From the NCBI GenBank assembly GCA_965153455.1, contig OZ234494.1, positions 17,732,001 to 17,796,000 on the forward strand: a stretch of DNA of 64,000 bases. The letters run 5' to 3'. The DNA is from Sphagnum compactum (lineage: Eukaryota; Bryophyta; Sphagnopsida; Sphagnales). The notes under the pieces are model-generated. The model was not told where the DNA came from. It searched no databases and was given only the letters and a program-made list of their open reading frames with translations. The translations under genes were made by a program, and so were the position numbers. This document shows positions 1-10,499 of the stretch, in pieces (the stretch's first letter is position 1; every line of letters begins with the position of its first letter).

Positions 1-3000
1 GCAGCCAAGTTCATAATCCCTGGAATCAAGTTTGCCATCTCTGGAGGAAGTTGCATGTTTCCGGGCATTGCTCCACCAAACCCAGGTATCCCACCCTGCT
101 GCAGCAACACTCAGAATGTGCTGAAAAGGAATAAAATGCACGAGAACATACAAGGAGGAGATTCAAAGGACTCATCTGCCTCTTTTTCTCCTGAAGAACT
201 GGAAGATTTGAATCTCTCATCTATTCTGTTTCTCCCTACTAATCCACATACCTGACCAAATGGGTTCTGACCCTGTTGCTGTGGCTCCTGTTGCTGATAT
301 GAGTGATCTCTCTGCTGCTCTGCAAGTTTCTGCTGAGCTGCCTGGGTTTCATTCAAGCACAAGAAATTCATGAGGCAAGCTCATATGCAATCATGAGAGC
401 AAATAGGAAATCAAGACCATCACTCCCAATAGACATTATGATGCACACTAAGTTCAGCATGATGGCACCATGTTTGAATTAACATTTGTCACCATGGTCC
501 TGAAGAGTAAAGGTAGTACCATCAAATTCTCCTTCGCAGTGGCATTGTTTGGATCAAGATTTAGCGCTGCAACCCACAATCAATTGACCATAGCCTCAGT
601 TAGGAGAACAAAATTGCCATTGATGTCTACAATTTCTTGTACTCAAAGTTCCTCTAGTGTTGGCACAACTTTGTGTGTAATCATTTGTGGTTGGAGCAAA
701 CAAAACAGAACATCACCCAGTTTGCAACTGACCTTTTTGAAACCCCTTTTCTATCGCTTCTTGGAAACGGCCTTGAGCATGGTACACCCAGCCCAGGCGG
801 CTATAGGCTTTGCTGTACTTGGGGTCAATCTGGATAGCATTCTCACAGTCAGCTATTGCCTCTGCAAACTTGCTGACCTCTGAATGTGCTGCTGCCCTGC
901 AAATGCATAAGCTACCAAGAAGTGGTCAAAACTTGCTCCATCTGCATTTCTTATTATTCTGCAGTACAAGCACCACAAACCTACAATGAGATGCAGAGGC
1001 ATTGAACATTTTTATTGCACCTGTTTGCGTAAAAGATCGCATTGTCATTACACAATGAAATTGCCAGCGTGTAAAACTGAATGGCGTCACTAAACCGCTG
1101 CTCCTTCATTGATGCATTCCCTGCCATTACAACATATGAAAAAAATCTTCATAGGTGTTGACGGAGCCTTTATATTGAGCTGAAGAGTACCATTGTTTTG
1201 TTAGAATGTTACTTTGTGTCTGGACACAAGAAGAAGACAATAGTTACCTTGCACTTTGAATGCCTCAGCAAGAATTTGTGCATCCTTCTGATCAGTTGAT
1301 AAAGTCGCAGAATCTCTGTACTTCTGCTTCATGGCAATAAATCAAGTTTTAGTAGGATGGTCATAGAGTAAACACTCTTTTGAAATCAAATGTTCACAAG
1401 CTGTTGGATTATGCATTTGCCAATGCTTGCTACATATACCTTTAAAGAATCTTGAAATGTGGTTTCAGCTGCTCTCATTCTAGTCACATACTCTGGAGAG
1501 CCCTCAGGCACCCCACCAAAGTAACCACACCACTCAAGTCCATGTCTGAATTGCTCCCACAAGTCTGCAGGACAGGGTTTTGATGACCCTATGGTGTCTG
1601 CAGCACAAGATCGATCTCAAAATGAAACAAAAATCTTTTGTGAAACTCAAGTCATCATCAAGCAGCAAAACTGAGCAAGTGCATTCATGAAACAGACATA
1701 GAGAGAGACAAGAAAACAGCAGCAGCTTGGCCTCTTTCCTCAAAACAGGTATGCCAAACCTAGAGGATGCAAGAAATCCATAAGCAGATTGCATGATGTG
1801 AAATTGTGCTGTAGCAGATGAAACTGTATGATTCTTCTAAAGCATGTTGGTTCTGGCTACATAAGTACTCCAAAAACCCAGAAATGGGGATATGAGCTAT
1901 GCACCTGCAGTAGATGGCTGACTGCCTGTCCTTGCATCCTGCTACAAACACATCATGAAAAGACTGTCAAAGACAATGCCCGTGATCAATCTAAGCATAA
2001 GGACTGGGTGACTGTTTGATGGAGATATCAAGTGACAGAAACTAACTAGTTCCAAAACCTGAATCAAGAGGGGGAAAATCCATGGTGCATAAGAGCAGCA
2101 GACAGACCTGAAATGCAATCCTGAAACCTACATGATTCACAACTTTGATAGCACCTGCTCATCATCATTTTGCACAGTTTGATATTTGGGTTTCAAGATT
2201 TTATCAGCATTTTTTTTCCAGAGTTGGGAGTTTGGAGGTTTGTTTAAATTTACCAACGTTGTACTGGCACTTTTGTTGTTCAAGGCAAACATGGAAGAAG
2301 AATTTGGTGCTGCTGCTGGGGTGGTGGCTGTCATGGGAGATTCTGCTGCTATGGGCTCCTCTGCAGCAGCTGCATCTGCCATGACTCTATCCGAATCCTC
2401 TGATTGCACCAACCCTAAAGAAGATGTATGTGCAGCGGCAGTGATCAAATCAGGCAATGAGGGAAGTGAACTGTTGTCATCATCTCCATCATGCTGTTGA
2501 TTGATTTTGAAAACCTCCGATAAACATTGGGCTGCGACTTCAATATCCTCCCTGTCAACACCAGGTGCTGCTTGTACTGCCATCATCACAGATACCAACA
2601 ATGTAACACACACATGTAATGTTCATCACACACACACACAAAGAGAACTTCCCTCCTATTTTAGAGAGGGTTCCATTCCTTGAACTTCCTCACTGTTATT
2701 GATACATGTGCTTCTTTTCTTCCAAGTACAGAAACACAATTTGTCAGGACACGACTCTTGCTGCAGAAATTCCCAAAGCCTCAAATTTGAGTCCATCACT
2801 GGCCCCACAAGTTCCAAAAACCTTGGAACCCTAGTAAAATGGCAGAAACCCAACTCAGACAATCTTCCAAAGATGATGAAGATGATGAAGAAGAAGAAGA
2901 CGAAGAAGTTGATGAGGAGGAGGAGGAGGAGGAGGAGGATGAGGATCATACCTGAGCTCAGAAATTGGAGAAAAGACCTGACAACACGCCGAGTAAGGGG

Positions 3001-3030
3001 TGAATCCGTTCTCAAGCTCTCCATCTCCAT
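1..3030 (-). CDS. SGT: SGT-like small glutamine-rich TPR co-chaperone (3' end outside window)
   Basis: Nine exons can be read on the minus strand: 3030-2952, 2576 to about 2265, 1564-1440, 1323-1248, 1120-1021, 896-733, 566-520, 341-252 and 98-1 (partial), all with GT-AG borders and compatible phases. The start at 3030 gives the family-typical N-terminus (TDSPLTRRVVRSFLQFL), followed by APGVD in exon 2. The dimerisation region continues in exon 3 (LWEQFRHGLEW). Three TPR units follow: residues about 160-200 (GNASMKEQRFSDAIQFYTLA), 206-237 (RAAAHSEVSKFAEAIADCEN) and 240-275 (DPKYSKAYSRLGWVYHAQG). Then comes a Gln-rich segment (residues 276-305) and a Gly/Met/Pro-rich tail. SGT-family proteins bind Hsp70/Hsp90 C-termini through the TPRs and act in the cytosol. 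About 337 residues are visible; the rest lies beyond the left edge. The exon-2 donor is uncertain: 2265 and 2271 both keep frame. Family assignment is firm; client and role are not readable from sequence. Confidence 0.9.
2873..2946. repeat. Trinucleotide GAT/GAA/GAG run in SGT intron 1
   Basis: On the plus strand this reads as GATGAAGAT, then GAAGAAGAAG, then an uninterrupted GAG run of about eight units. On the gene's own (minus) strand it is a long CTC/TTC pyrimidine tract beginning only a few bases after the intron-1 donor at 2951. Its position next to a 5' splice site is unusual, and length change here could affect splicing. It also produces spurious Glu-rich and Leu/Pro-rich reading frames. 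Confidence 0.85.
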
Positions 3031-3754
3031 CTCCTGTTTGCTTCCTTTTCTTGTCTTGTCTTGTCTTGTATTGTATTAAATTGTCTCGTTCTGCAACTTC
3101 GTCTTCTTCCACCAGTTACCAAGTCATTCCATCGGCTACAATAAACAGAAGTCTGCTTGTCGCTACTACTGTTCTCCTGGAAATCGCGCAAAGCAAGCAG
3201 TTCTCAAGCCTATCCATCTCCATCTCCATCTGGTTCCTTTCTTCTCTCCTGTTCTGTTCTCTCTTCGCTCCTCTCTTTGTCTCGTCGTGCGACTTCGTCT
3301 TCCACCAGTCACCGAATCATTCCATCGGCTAAGCGACCATTGTTGTTCTCCTCAAAACAAGAAGAATATCACTTCGTCTTCCAAATTAGACGACAAGCAT
3401 AAAAACACACCCCCGAACAGAATTCGCTACTTCCAGGACACACACACACACACACACACAAGGACACAGAGAGAGAGAGAGAGAGAGAGCGCAGTTCTTC
3501 GAATCAGCTCCGGTCAAGAACAGTGGAAGAAACCTAACTGCATACGCAACTTTGACCGTTCTACGGAATGCATGCTCATCGGTAGCTTGTCTGCTCAAGA
3601 TCTTTCTGTCCGTGTGTGTCTGTTGTGTGTGTATGCTCGTGTCTCTGGTGTCGCGCTTGTAGGGTTTCTTCAAGGGTTTCTTCAAGGAAAGAAGAAGACA
3701 CAGAGAGAGAGAAAGAGAGGTAGACGTCCCGTGTAGAAGTGGAAGAAACCGAGA
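3031..3754. promoter_or_regulatory. Shared divergent promoter region between SGT-like and GT17 genes
   Basis: The two start codons (3030 minus, 3755 plus) are 724 bp apart and point away from each other, so both 5' UTRs and both promoters must lie here. The interval is rich in CTC/TTC on the plus strand (for example CCATCTCCATCTCC near 3021 and again near 3211). It carries a (CA)n run at 3438-3460 and a (GA)n run at 3469-3489, with further GAGA at 3703-3717. No clear TATA box is seen for either side. Y-patches and GA/CT microsatellites are common in TATA-less plant core promoters. Confidence 0.6.
3438..3489. repeat. (CA)n-(GA)n compound microsatellite
   Basis: About 11 CA units are followed by a short spacer and about 10 GA units. 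It probably lies in the GT17 5' UTR or core promoter, about 270 bp before its ATG. It is likely length-variable. Confidence 0.9.
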
Positions 3755-5524
3755 ATGAGGACGGCAGCAGCAGGAGGAGGAAGAAGGAGGTATAGAAGCT
3801 TGACGACGTTGAGGAGAGTGAGGCCCAGATGCTTGCTCCTTCTTTTTCTGATAGCGATCTGTGTGCCTGTCATCTTCTTCAACTATACAACCATCTCCTA
3901 TCTCTTGCGACCCATTTGGGACTCTCCTCCAAAGCCCTTCCAGGTAAGCTTCTGTCTCTGTCTCTGTCTCTGTCTCTCTGTGTTTCTTTGTTTATTTGTT
4001 TCTTCCTCCCTCAGTGCAGATCCTATACCCCTGGTCGATCACATGTGGAGGAGGAGTAGGAAGGAGGCATCTGTCAAGGTTTTCAGGATGTGTACAACAT
4101 CAGCAGCAAGGCTTCTTCTTCTTCTTCTCATCCTCATCTATGCTGCATGATGAATTCAGCAATAGTCTCTCTCTCCTCAGGGGATTTTTTTGTCTCTTTT
4201 CCCAGTCATTCGAGTGTGATGATGATGCATGCGAACATTTTTTTACCTTATGGTAGGTAGCATCTTTTCCTTATGGGTGCAACAATGCACATGATGATGA
4301 TGTGTTTTTCCTCAACAGATTATCCCACACTATTATGCTGAAAATGTTTCCATGGAGCATTTGTGTCAGCTGCATGGATGGAGTCTTCGCAAGAAACCTC
4401 CTCGTCGCGTGTTTGATGCAGTCATCTTCAGCAATGAGATTGATCTTCTGGAGATTCGTGTACAGGTGTAGTGTTGTTGTTCTTTCTTTTGTCTTCTGTT
4501 GCTTTTGTTGCATTTCATTGTTGTTGCATCTGTTGGGTGGTTGGATCTCTCTCTCAAAGAAAGAAAAGCTCATGAAACCATACTGTCAGTTTTCTGTGCT
4601 GCTCTCTGTGTATTTTCTGATGATCATTCCAGGCTTTTTTGTTTTCATGAATTTCTGAAGTTGCTCAGATGTCAGAAAGGAGGAATAGTTCCATGCAAAG
4701 TGAGCAAGGCTTTTCTTTACTGTTTTGTGTTTGTGGGTATGTAGGAACTGATGCCGTATGTCACCAAATTCTTGGTCCTGGAATCAAACACCACCTTCAC
4801 AGGCAAACACAAGGCCCTTATCTTCAAAAACAACATTCAGCGCTTCTCGTTCCTCAGGGACAAACTCACCCACCTCTTCTTTGCTGGACGAACCCTTCAA
4901 CGCTGGGAAGATCCTTTTGTGAATGAAGATCTTCAGCGCACAGCAATGGATCAAGGACTTCTCGCAGCTGGAATTGCAGATGGAGACTTGGTCATCATGG
5001 CTGATGCTGATGAAATTCCTTCTGCTCATACAATCAGACTGCTACAGTCATGTGATGGTTTTCCACCCATCATGCATCTGCAGCTACGCAACTACCTCTA
5101 CTCATATGAATTCTATGTTGATTTCAATAGCTGGCGTTCGACTGTCCACATCTTTGAGCAAAATGTCACTCTGTACAGACATGACCGGTTAACTGACAAT
5201 ATGCTTGCAGATGCTGGCTGGCATTGCAGTTTCTGTTTCCGCTACATATCAGACTTCATGTTCAAGATGCAGGCATATTCTCATGCTGACCGTGTACGAT
5301 ATTCCTCTTACCTTAATCCTGTCAGGATACAGGAGATCATTTGCCAGGGTCACGACTTATTCAATATGCTGCCCGAGGCTTTCTCCTTTAAAGATTTGAT
5401 AGCAAAGATGGGCTCTGTTACCAGGTCATTTTCTGGAGTACACTTGCCCATGTACTTGCTCAAGAATCCACAAAAATTTTCATTCCTGTTGCCAGGGAAT
5501 TGTATACGTGAGACACCAGTGTGA
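3755..5524 (+). CDS. GT17-family beta-1,4-N-acetylglucosaminyltransferase-like protein
   Basis: Three exons, 3755-3943, 4319-4465 and 4745-5524, join in phase 0 to 371 residues, normal for plant GT17 (Glyco_transf_17) proteins. The N-terminus is short and basic, followed by one hydrophobic segment (about residues 25-50, [17 protein letters not shown]), as in a type II Golgi membrane protein with a luminal catalytic domain. Family landmarks in order: [18 protein letters not shown] at the start of exon 2, [26 protein letters not shown], the putative metal/nucleotide-sugar site DADEIPS (199-205), [12 protein letters not shown] (267-278), [15 protein letters not shown] and the C-terminal [10 protein letters not shown]. 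The animal relative MGAT3 adds bisecting GlcNAc to N-glycans; the activity of plant members is not established, so the acceptor is inferred only. It is head-to-head with the SGT-like gene. A deleted pseudogene copy lies at 33310-33512. Confidence 0.93.
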
Positions 5525-6900
5525 AGGGTTTCTTCAGTACTACTTAAATGTTGTGAAGAATTTTGTTCTACCTGCAGTCTGAGCTGATTCAGTCCAAAGG
5601 GTCTCTTTTTGACTTCATAGACAATCTTCAGTATCCCTTTTGTGGAGCATGCACACTGTGACCTCTCAGGAGCCTTACTGAGAGACATAGCACAATCTGG
5701 AGTTGCTTTTCTTACCCAGGAGTACCTTTGGTCGACCTTCCTATTGCAGATATCAGTTACGCCTGCAAGTCAGGTGTTGACTGTATACCACCTTTCACTG
5801 GTTCTTGCATATACACTTCCAAGCCATCACAGATCAGAGCGCCTTGATCATACAGCTCCAACCTTTACAACAGTTGTCATCTCTTGGAGTTGATGGCTCA
5901 GTTAGAACGAATCTTCTTGACTGATGAAGGCTGCAGCACTCATTTCTGCTCTAGAAATATTTCAAGATTCAGTTTTCTGCCTGGAAAAGTCCTGTACTGG
6001 AAGCAGAATTGGGCTGCATCAGTTTTTACAATGAGGTACAGCTGGTCCTTCTGGAGGACTAGACTGCTCAACATGATCTTCTAACTGTCTGCATAACACC
6101 ACAAGCTGTCAGAAGGCTGGTTCTGGAAGGTGAAGGCAATTGTATCGTGGTTATAAGTTTAGGGTTCCAAATTGGTTCTGCAATGCAACAAATTGCATCA
6201 TCTGAAGACAATGGAACTACTGGAGCACTCAAAGTGATGTCTTCTCCTCACCCTATGTGGGCCATTTTGGGGTTCTTGTTCTGGGTGTGGCATTGGAAAG
6301 ACAGAGCCCAGTTGGATCACAGGTTGGTATCCAGGGTTGAAAAGTTGTAGTAGATCCAGAATCACTGGGTCAGCTACCTTGGCAGTGATGTTTTGCACCT
6401 GTGCTTCTGAAGCATTACAGGAAGGTGTATGTGCAAGATTTTGGCTTAGATGTGACAGACTACCTTTGCCAAATTTGTGTGTTTTCACAATGGAGAATTA
6501 TATGGGATGATTGTACAGTTGCTGTTCCTTGACAGCAGGAGTCATAAAATGCCAACTTGTGCTATCTCTTTTCAGCACAGGACAGCCTTCATGTTCAGAT
6601 TCTATGTACGACACAATGGGTATCAGCGCTGCAAGTATGTTGCAGTTATTTACAATTCACAGCAGCCTGACTTGGTCAGAAAATCTTTTTGGAGGAATTA
6701 TCACCTGGGCTTCGGAGGTACCATCACATCATCATTTACCACTTACTATTGAACAGAAAGTAGATACTGGGCAACTTTTATGCACAAACTGTTGGCACTT
6801 CTTTGGTGTGTGTCACTGTGAAATTAGTACTGGACACAATAGTATGTCTATACAGATTCTGAGGGATGCACAGATCTCCATTCTGTAGCTTTTACTGTCG
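5525..6900 (+). other. Gene-like, probably transcribed sequence downstream of GT17 (3' UTR or non-coding)
   Basis: About 1.4 kb keeps the higher GC of the neighbouring exons and then drops sharply to AT-rich spacer near 6.9 kb. It has frequent stops in all frames and only short open stretches, such as 5642-5893 and 6477-6752, none with a recognisable domain. It could be a long 3' UTR, a lncRNA or a decayed exon set. No similarity to the GT17 exons was noticed. Confidence 0.4.
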
Positions 6901-9660
6901 TCTCTTCAGTATTAGGTGGATTTCATGTTGTGGAGAAACAATCCATTTTCCTTAGTGTGCACTTTGTTAATTACCAACTTCATCCTTGCAATCGTAAAAA
7001 AATATGATCCTTTTCTTTTCAACCAGGTGTTGTTTCATGTCAGATCATGAGGTGTAGGAGGGGGAGGGTTCTTATGCCTATTGCTTAAGGGTGGGAGGGA
7101 TGTTATGCCTACTTTAGTGAATATTTGATCGTGAAAGGGTGGTCTCCAAATAGACTTAGGAAATTTCTACAAGTGTTGTATGCAATCTGGTAGCAATATT
7201 GGTTGGAAGTGAAAATGGGAAGGACATATTCAATGGTGCACAAACCAACAATTACAAGAACTTAAAAGAAATGGAATACCTAATAGACATGAAGTTCTTA
7301 AGGAGAAAGGAAGTTGATTAGGATATACCGAGTGATGTATGGAATGTTTTGGGGATGTCTAACGCACATGTGTGCTTTACCCAAGGGAAAGCATAATGCA
7401 AATGTCATCATGAACTGAAAACATATGGAGATTAAAAGGCATAGGAGGCAAGGATTTTTACACCCGTTGCGGGATATTCATGAATAAACCCTCCAAATGT
7501 CCAGGTATGAGGAATGAATACCTACTTGCCTCATGATGGGTACCTACCTCAACTTCCGGAAGTGTGTAAAGATAAGACAATTTAAGTATTAAAAAAACAC
7601 CCTGAATTCTGGTTTGTAATTGTAAATGGTAGCTAGCCAGACGTATTTGAAAGGAGGAATTTGGTGACATCATTTCTTTTAAGAAAAAGAGAGAATGCAC
7701 GAGTTTTCACATGAAAGCTCGAATTCGATTTTCAGGGTCTTAAACAAATTTGGTTCATTGGAAACAAATTTGGTTCATTGGTTCCTCTTGTTCTTCTTTT
7801 TCACATGGGACTTCTTTTCACCCTAAACCCTCCATATGCTACTCTTCTCCTCTTGCTATTACTTTTTTCCTCTTACTTCTATTACTTTTCTTCCATAATT
7901 ATTTTTCTCTCTTTTATTGCTATTACTCTTCTTTTTACTATTATTACTCTTCTCCCCATTATTAATTTTCTCTCTTTATTGCTATTACTATTCTCTTTAT
8001 TACTATCACTCTTTTACCCATTGCTCTTTTTTTTTCTTTTTTTTTTCATGTTGGCATTACTCTTCTCACATGGTGTTGCTCTTTCCTTTGATGAAGGAAT
8101 TGAATTATTAAATTACTAAATTATTAAAACTGAATTTAATTAATGAAAATTTTTATAATTAGGTTTTCACAACATTGAAATTTAATAGTCCATGTTGGGA
8201 TGAAAGAAGGATGAAAGAAGGGCTCCAAGCAAGGTCAAAGCAGGGTCACTTTAACAAAAACTCTAGTAAGTAGGATTTTATTTTTTTAATTGCTTGTTTT
8301 TTATGATTTCAAAAAAAAATTAAAAACCGATTTTGTAAGAACCAATTTTGAAAATTGATTGTTCTCAAAAGAGTAAGAACTGAGTACTTTGAGAATTGGA
8401 TTATAACATATATTTAAAAATATTGTGAATCAAATCGGATCTCTCCAACACTAAATTTTTTTAAACATCAAGAATCGACCTAATTCTCACATAGAAACAT
8501 AAAAAATTGAAATTGACGATCATTAAAAAAAAATGAGAACCATCCAACATTGGTTATAACATTTGGTCCAAGTCCATGTAGACTTGTTGAGTTTGGTTCT
8601 TAAACCCAACATCAACAGGCCAACACTTGAAGGGATGTTATTCGCTTGGTGTTTTGTTTGCAACAATGTGAGCATTCTTATGTAACCATTGATAAAAGCC
8701 CTAGGGTGGAAGCATTCCCAAACTATGGGGCTTAGGTTGAGGTGGTAGTCAAATATGGCATCACATTTTGCGAATGTCATGCACTTGTGAGTAAATTGTT
8801 TACCCATCATAAAACACGAGGTGAACATTATCATGAACCTAAACATATGCAGATCATTAAGCATGATTTTGTGATGTAGCCACAATGCCAGTCATCTAGA
8901 AAATAAATTAGCCAATTTTAGTTACATATGAGATATGAAAGTTTCTTTTTTTAAAGCATATTTTTATATTCTTGACTACCTATTGGAACTTATCATAATA
9001 ATCTAGCAATTTAGAATTTTTGTTTTTATTTTTTGAAATCTAGTGCATTTTCACCATTATTTTCATGAAAAATCCTATGTTTAAGTCAAAAATTGGCAAA
9101 ACTTTGTGAATTAAAAATCACAATCATAAGGCGTAGGAGGGGAAGGGTTAATATTTTAGAAACTCAATGTAAAACCTACAAGATGTATCAACATTATAAG
9201 ATGTTTTGAATGTTCATCATCCCTATTTTGGATTTTTTTGGTGTTTTTACTATTCCAATTTCATTAGAGGCATCTTGTTGTGTTTGATCCCATAATAGCC
9301 AAGTAGGTTCAATGATCTATTGCCAAATATTTAATATTTTTCTCCTAAGATTTTGATAGAATTGTTAAGAATTTAATAGAATAACTAGTATTCTTTTAAT
9401 TTATTGTTTCCAATAGTTCTCAAAGCATTCAATAGGGCATCCACAAAAATAGATGGTCCAAGCTATTTTGGTTGTTAGGAAGGAGTAAGAGGAAAACATG
9501 GATGATGTAATAAACTCATGGGTCTTACACATTAAGTCCATTGGACTCATTAGTTCATTGGACTTCCCTTTGACATCTTATTCCTACTATGGCAATAAAG
9601 AAACATATGAATCTCATTGATTTTGCTAACCTGATTTTCAAAGGACATTGTCACCTAAAA
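6901..9660. other. AT-rich spacer with a pyrimidine-rich tract and one dispersed-repeat copy
   Basis: No credible gene is seen. 7780-8060 is an imperfect TTATTACTCTTCTC-like pyrimidine tract on the plus strand, which produces long spurious Leu/Phe/Tyr frames. 7741-7780 has a short tandem copy of AAATTTGGTTCATTGG. 8867-8920 carries a copy of the GTGATGTAGCC dispersed repeat. A minus-strand frame at 8523-8885 (120 codons) has no recognisable motif and spacer-like composition. Confidence 0.6.
8867..8920 (+). repeat. Dispersed GTGATGTAGCC...TTAGCCAA repeat, copy 1
   Basis: It begins TTTTGTGATGTAGCCACAATG and ends near TTAGCCAATTTTAG, then AGATATGAAAG. It shares both end motifs and spacing with copies at 26588, 51422, 53251 and 57869 (minus). 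Confidence 0.6.
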
Positions 9661-9664
9661 AAAA

Positions 9665-10490
9665 GAGTGTGAGACCAAAACAACACCCAGACCCCTCCAC
9701 AGAAGTCTGAGCAGTCGATTACTGAGACTGGCTGATCACCTGACGAAATACACGACTTGACCAACGACTCCGATCTACATCTGAATCCAATGTCTGCCAG
9801 CTTTGCCTAATTCCAAAAAGGGAGAGCTCACAACATCGATGCAAGGTTTCTCTACTGGACTTCCACAAACACAGCCACTACACACATGAATCAGCAAAAC
9901 TGCATTCCATGGATCAGAAGTTCATAGCTCATGATTCTACAGACCTCCGACAGCACAAGTTTCCTCTGTTCTTATGATCACCAGGAATCGAATAGTTCCC
10001 ACTTGGCTAGACACTGGCGCAGCGGACTAACTCAATGATCTGCCAAGCTCTCAACGACCAAAAAGAAGACACAGAACTGAAAATCCATGTTCCTCCTACA
10101 CTACCAAGACCTCCGACAGCTCTATTCTCTCCTCCCAGACCCAAAATTCTGCTCATCTCCTCCTACTTGTTCTCTTTTCTGCACTCGCGTCCTCTACAAG
10201 CCTGTCTCGTTTCAGATTTCCTTGCCGCCACATTCTTCTCCATCACTCATCAATGCAACGCCGCCTCCACTCCATCAATCCCACCGTCAACTCCCTGCCA
10301 TCGCATCCCAAACAGCCAGCAAGCTACTTCCCCATGCATCCCATGCATAATTAGAGCAAACCCCTCCTCTAAAGAAGATAAGATCTGCCGCCTTCATTAA
10401 TGAGGCGGCTGGATCAGCTCTTGATCAATGACCCAGGAATTCACACAAAATGCACAGTTACAGGATGAATTTGTGCGGACACGCCTTGTC
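9665..10490. other. GC-rich island of unlike composition, possible solo LTR or retroelement fragment
   Basis: About 0.8 kb of roughly balanced base composition sits abruptly between AT-rich spacers on both sides. It contains a repeated AGACCTCCGACAGC (9941-9954 and 10109-10122) and a long C-rich, stop-poor stretch (10035-10400) without a recognisable domain. The block ends near TTGTCCGGTTACAACA, so a TG...CA-bounded solo LTR is conceivable, but no target-site duplication was found. It could also be a gene fragment or a decayed exon. Confidence 0.4.
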
Positions 10491-10499
10491 CGGTTACAA

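Noticed and set aside
470-883. 137-codon plus-strand open frame
   Set aside because: It lies antisense over SGT-like exons 6 and 7, whose TPR sequence on the minus strand is unambiguous.
2186-2500. Plus-strand frames over 2145-2500
   Set aside because: Antisense shadow of SGT-like exon 2; low-complexity Ala/Ser/Cys content.
2699-3079. Plus-strand Lys/Arg/Met-rich frame
   Set aside because: Generated by the GAA/GAT/GAG repeat in SGT intron 1.
7778-8119. 113-codon Leu/Phe-rich plus-strand frame
   Set aside because: Product of an imperfect TTATTACTCTTC pyrimidine tract, with no other coding sign.
8523-8885. 120-codon minus-strand frame
   Set aside because: Spacer-like composition, no domain, and its right end overlaps a dispersed repeat copy.
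10035-10400. 121-codon Pro/Ser-rich plus-strand frame
   Set aside because: No recognisable domain; explained by the C-rich island and more likely retroelement-derived.
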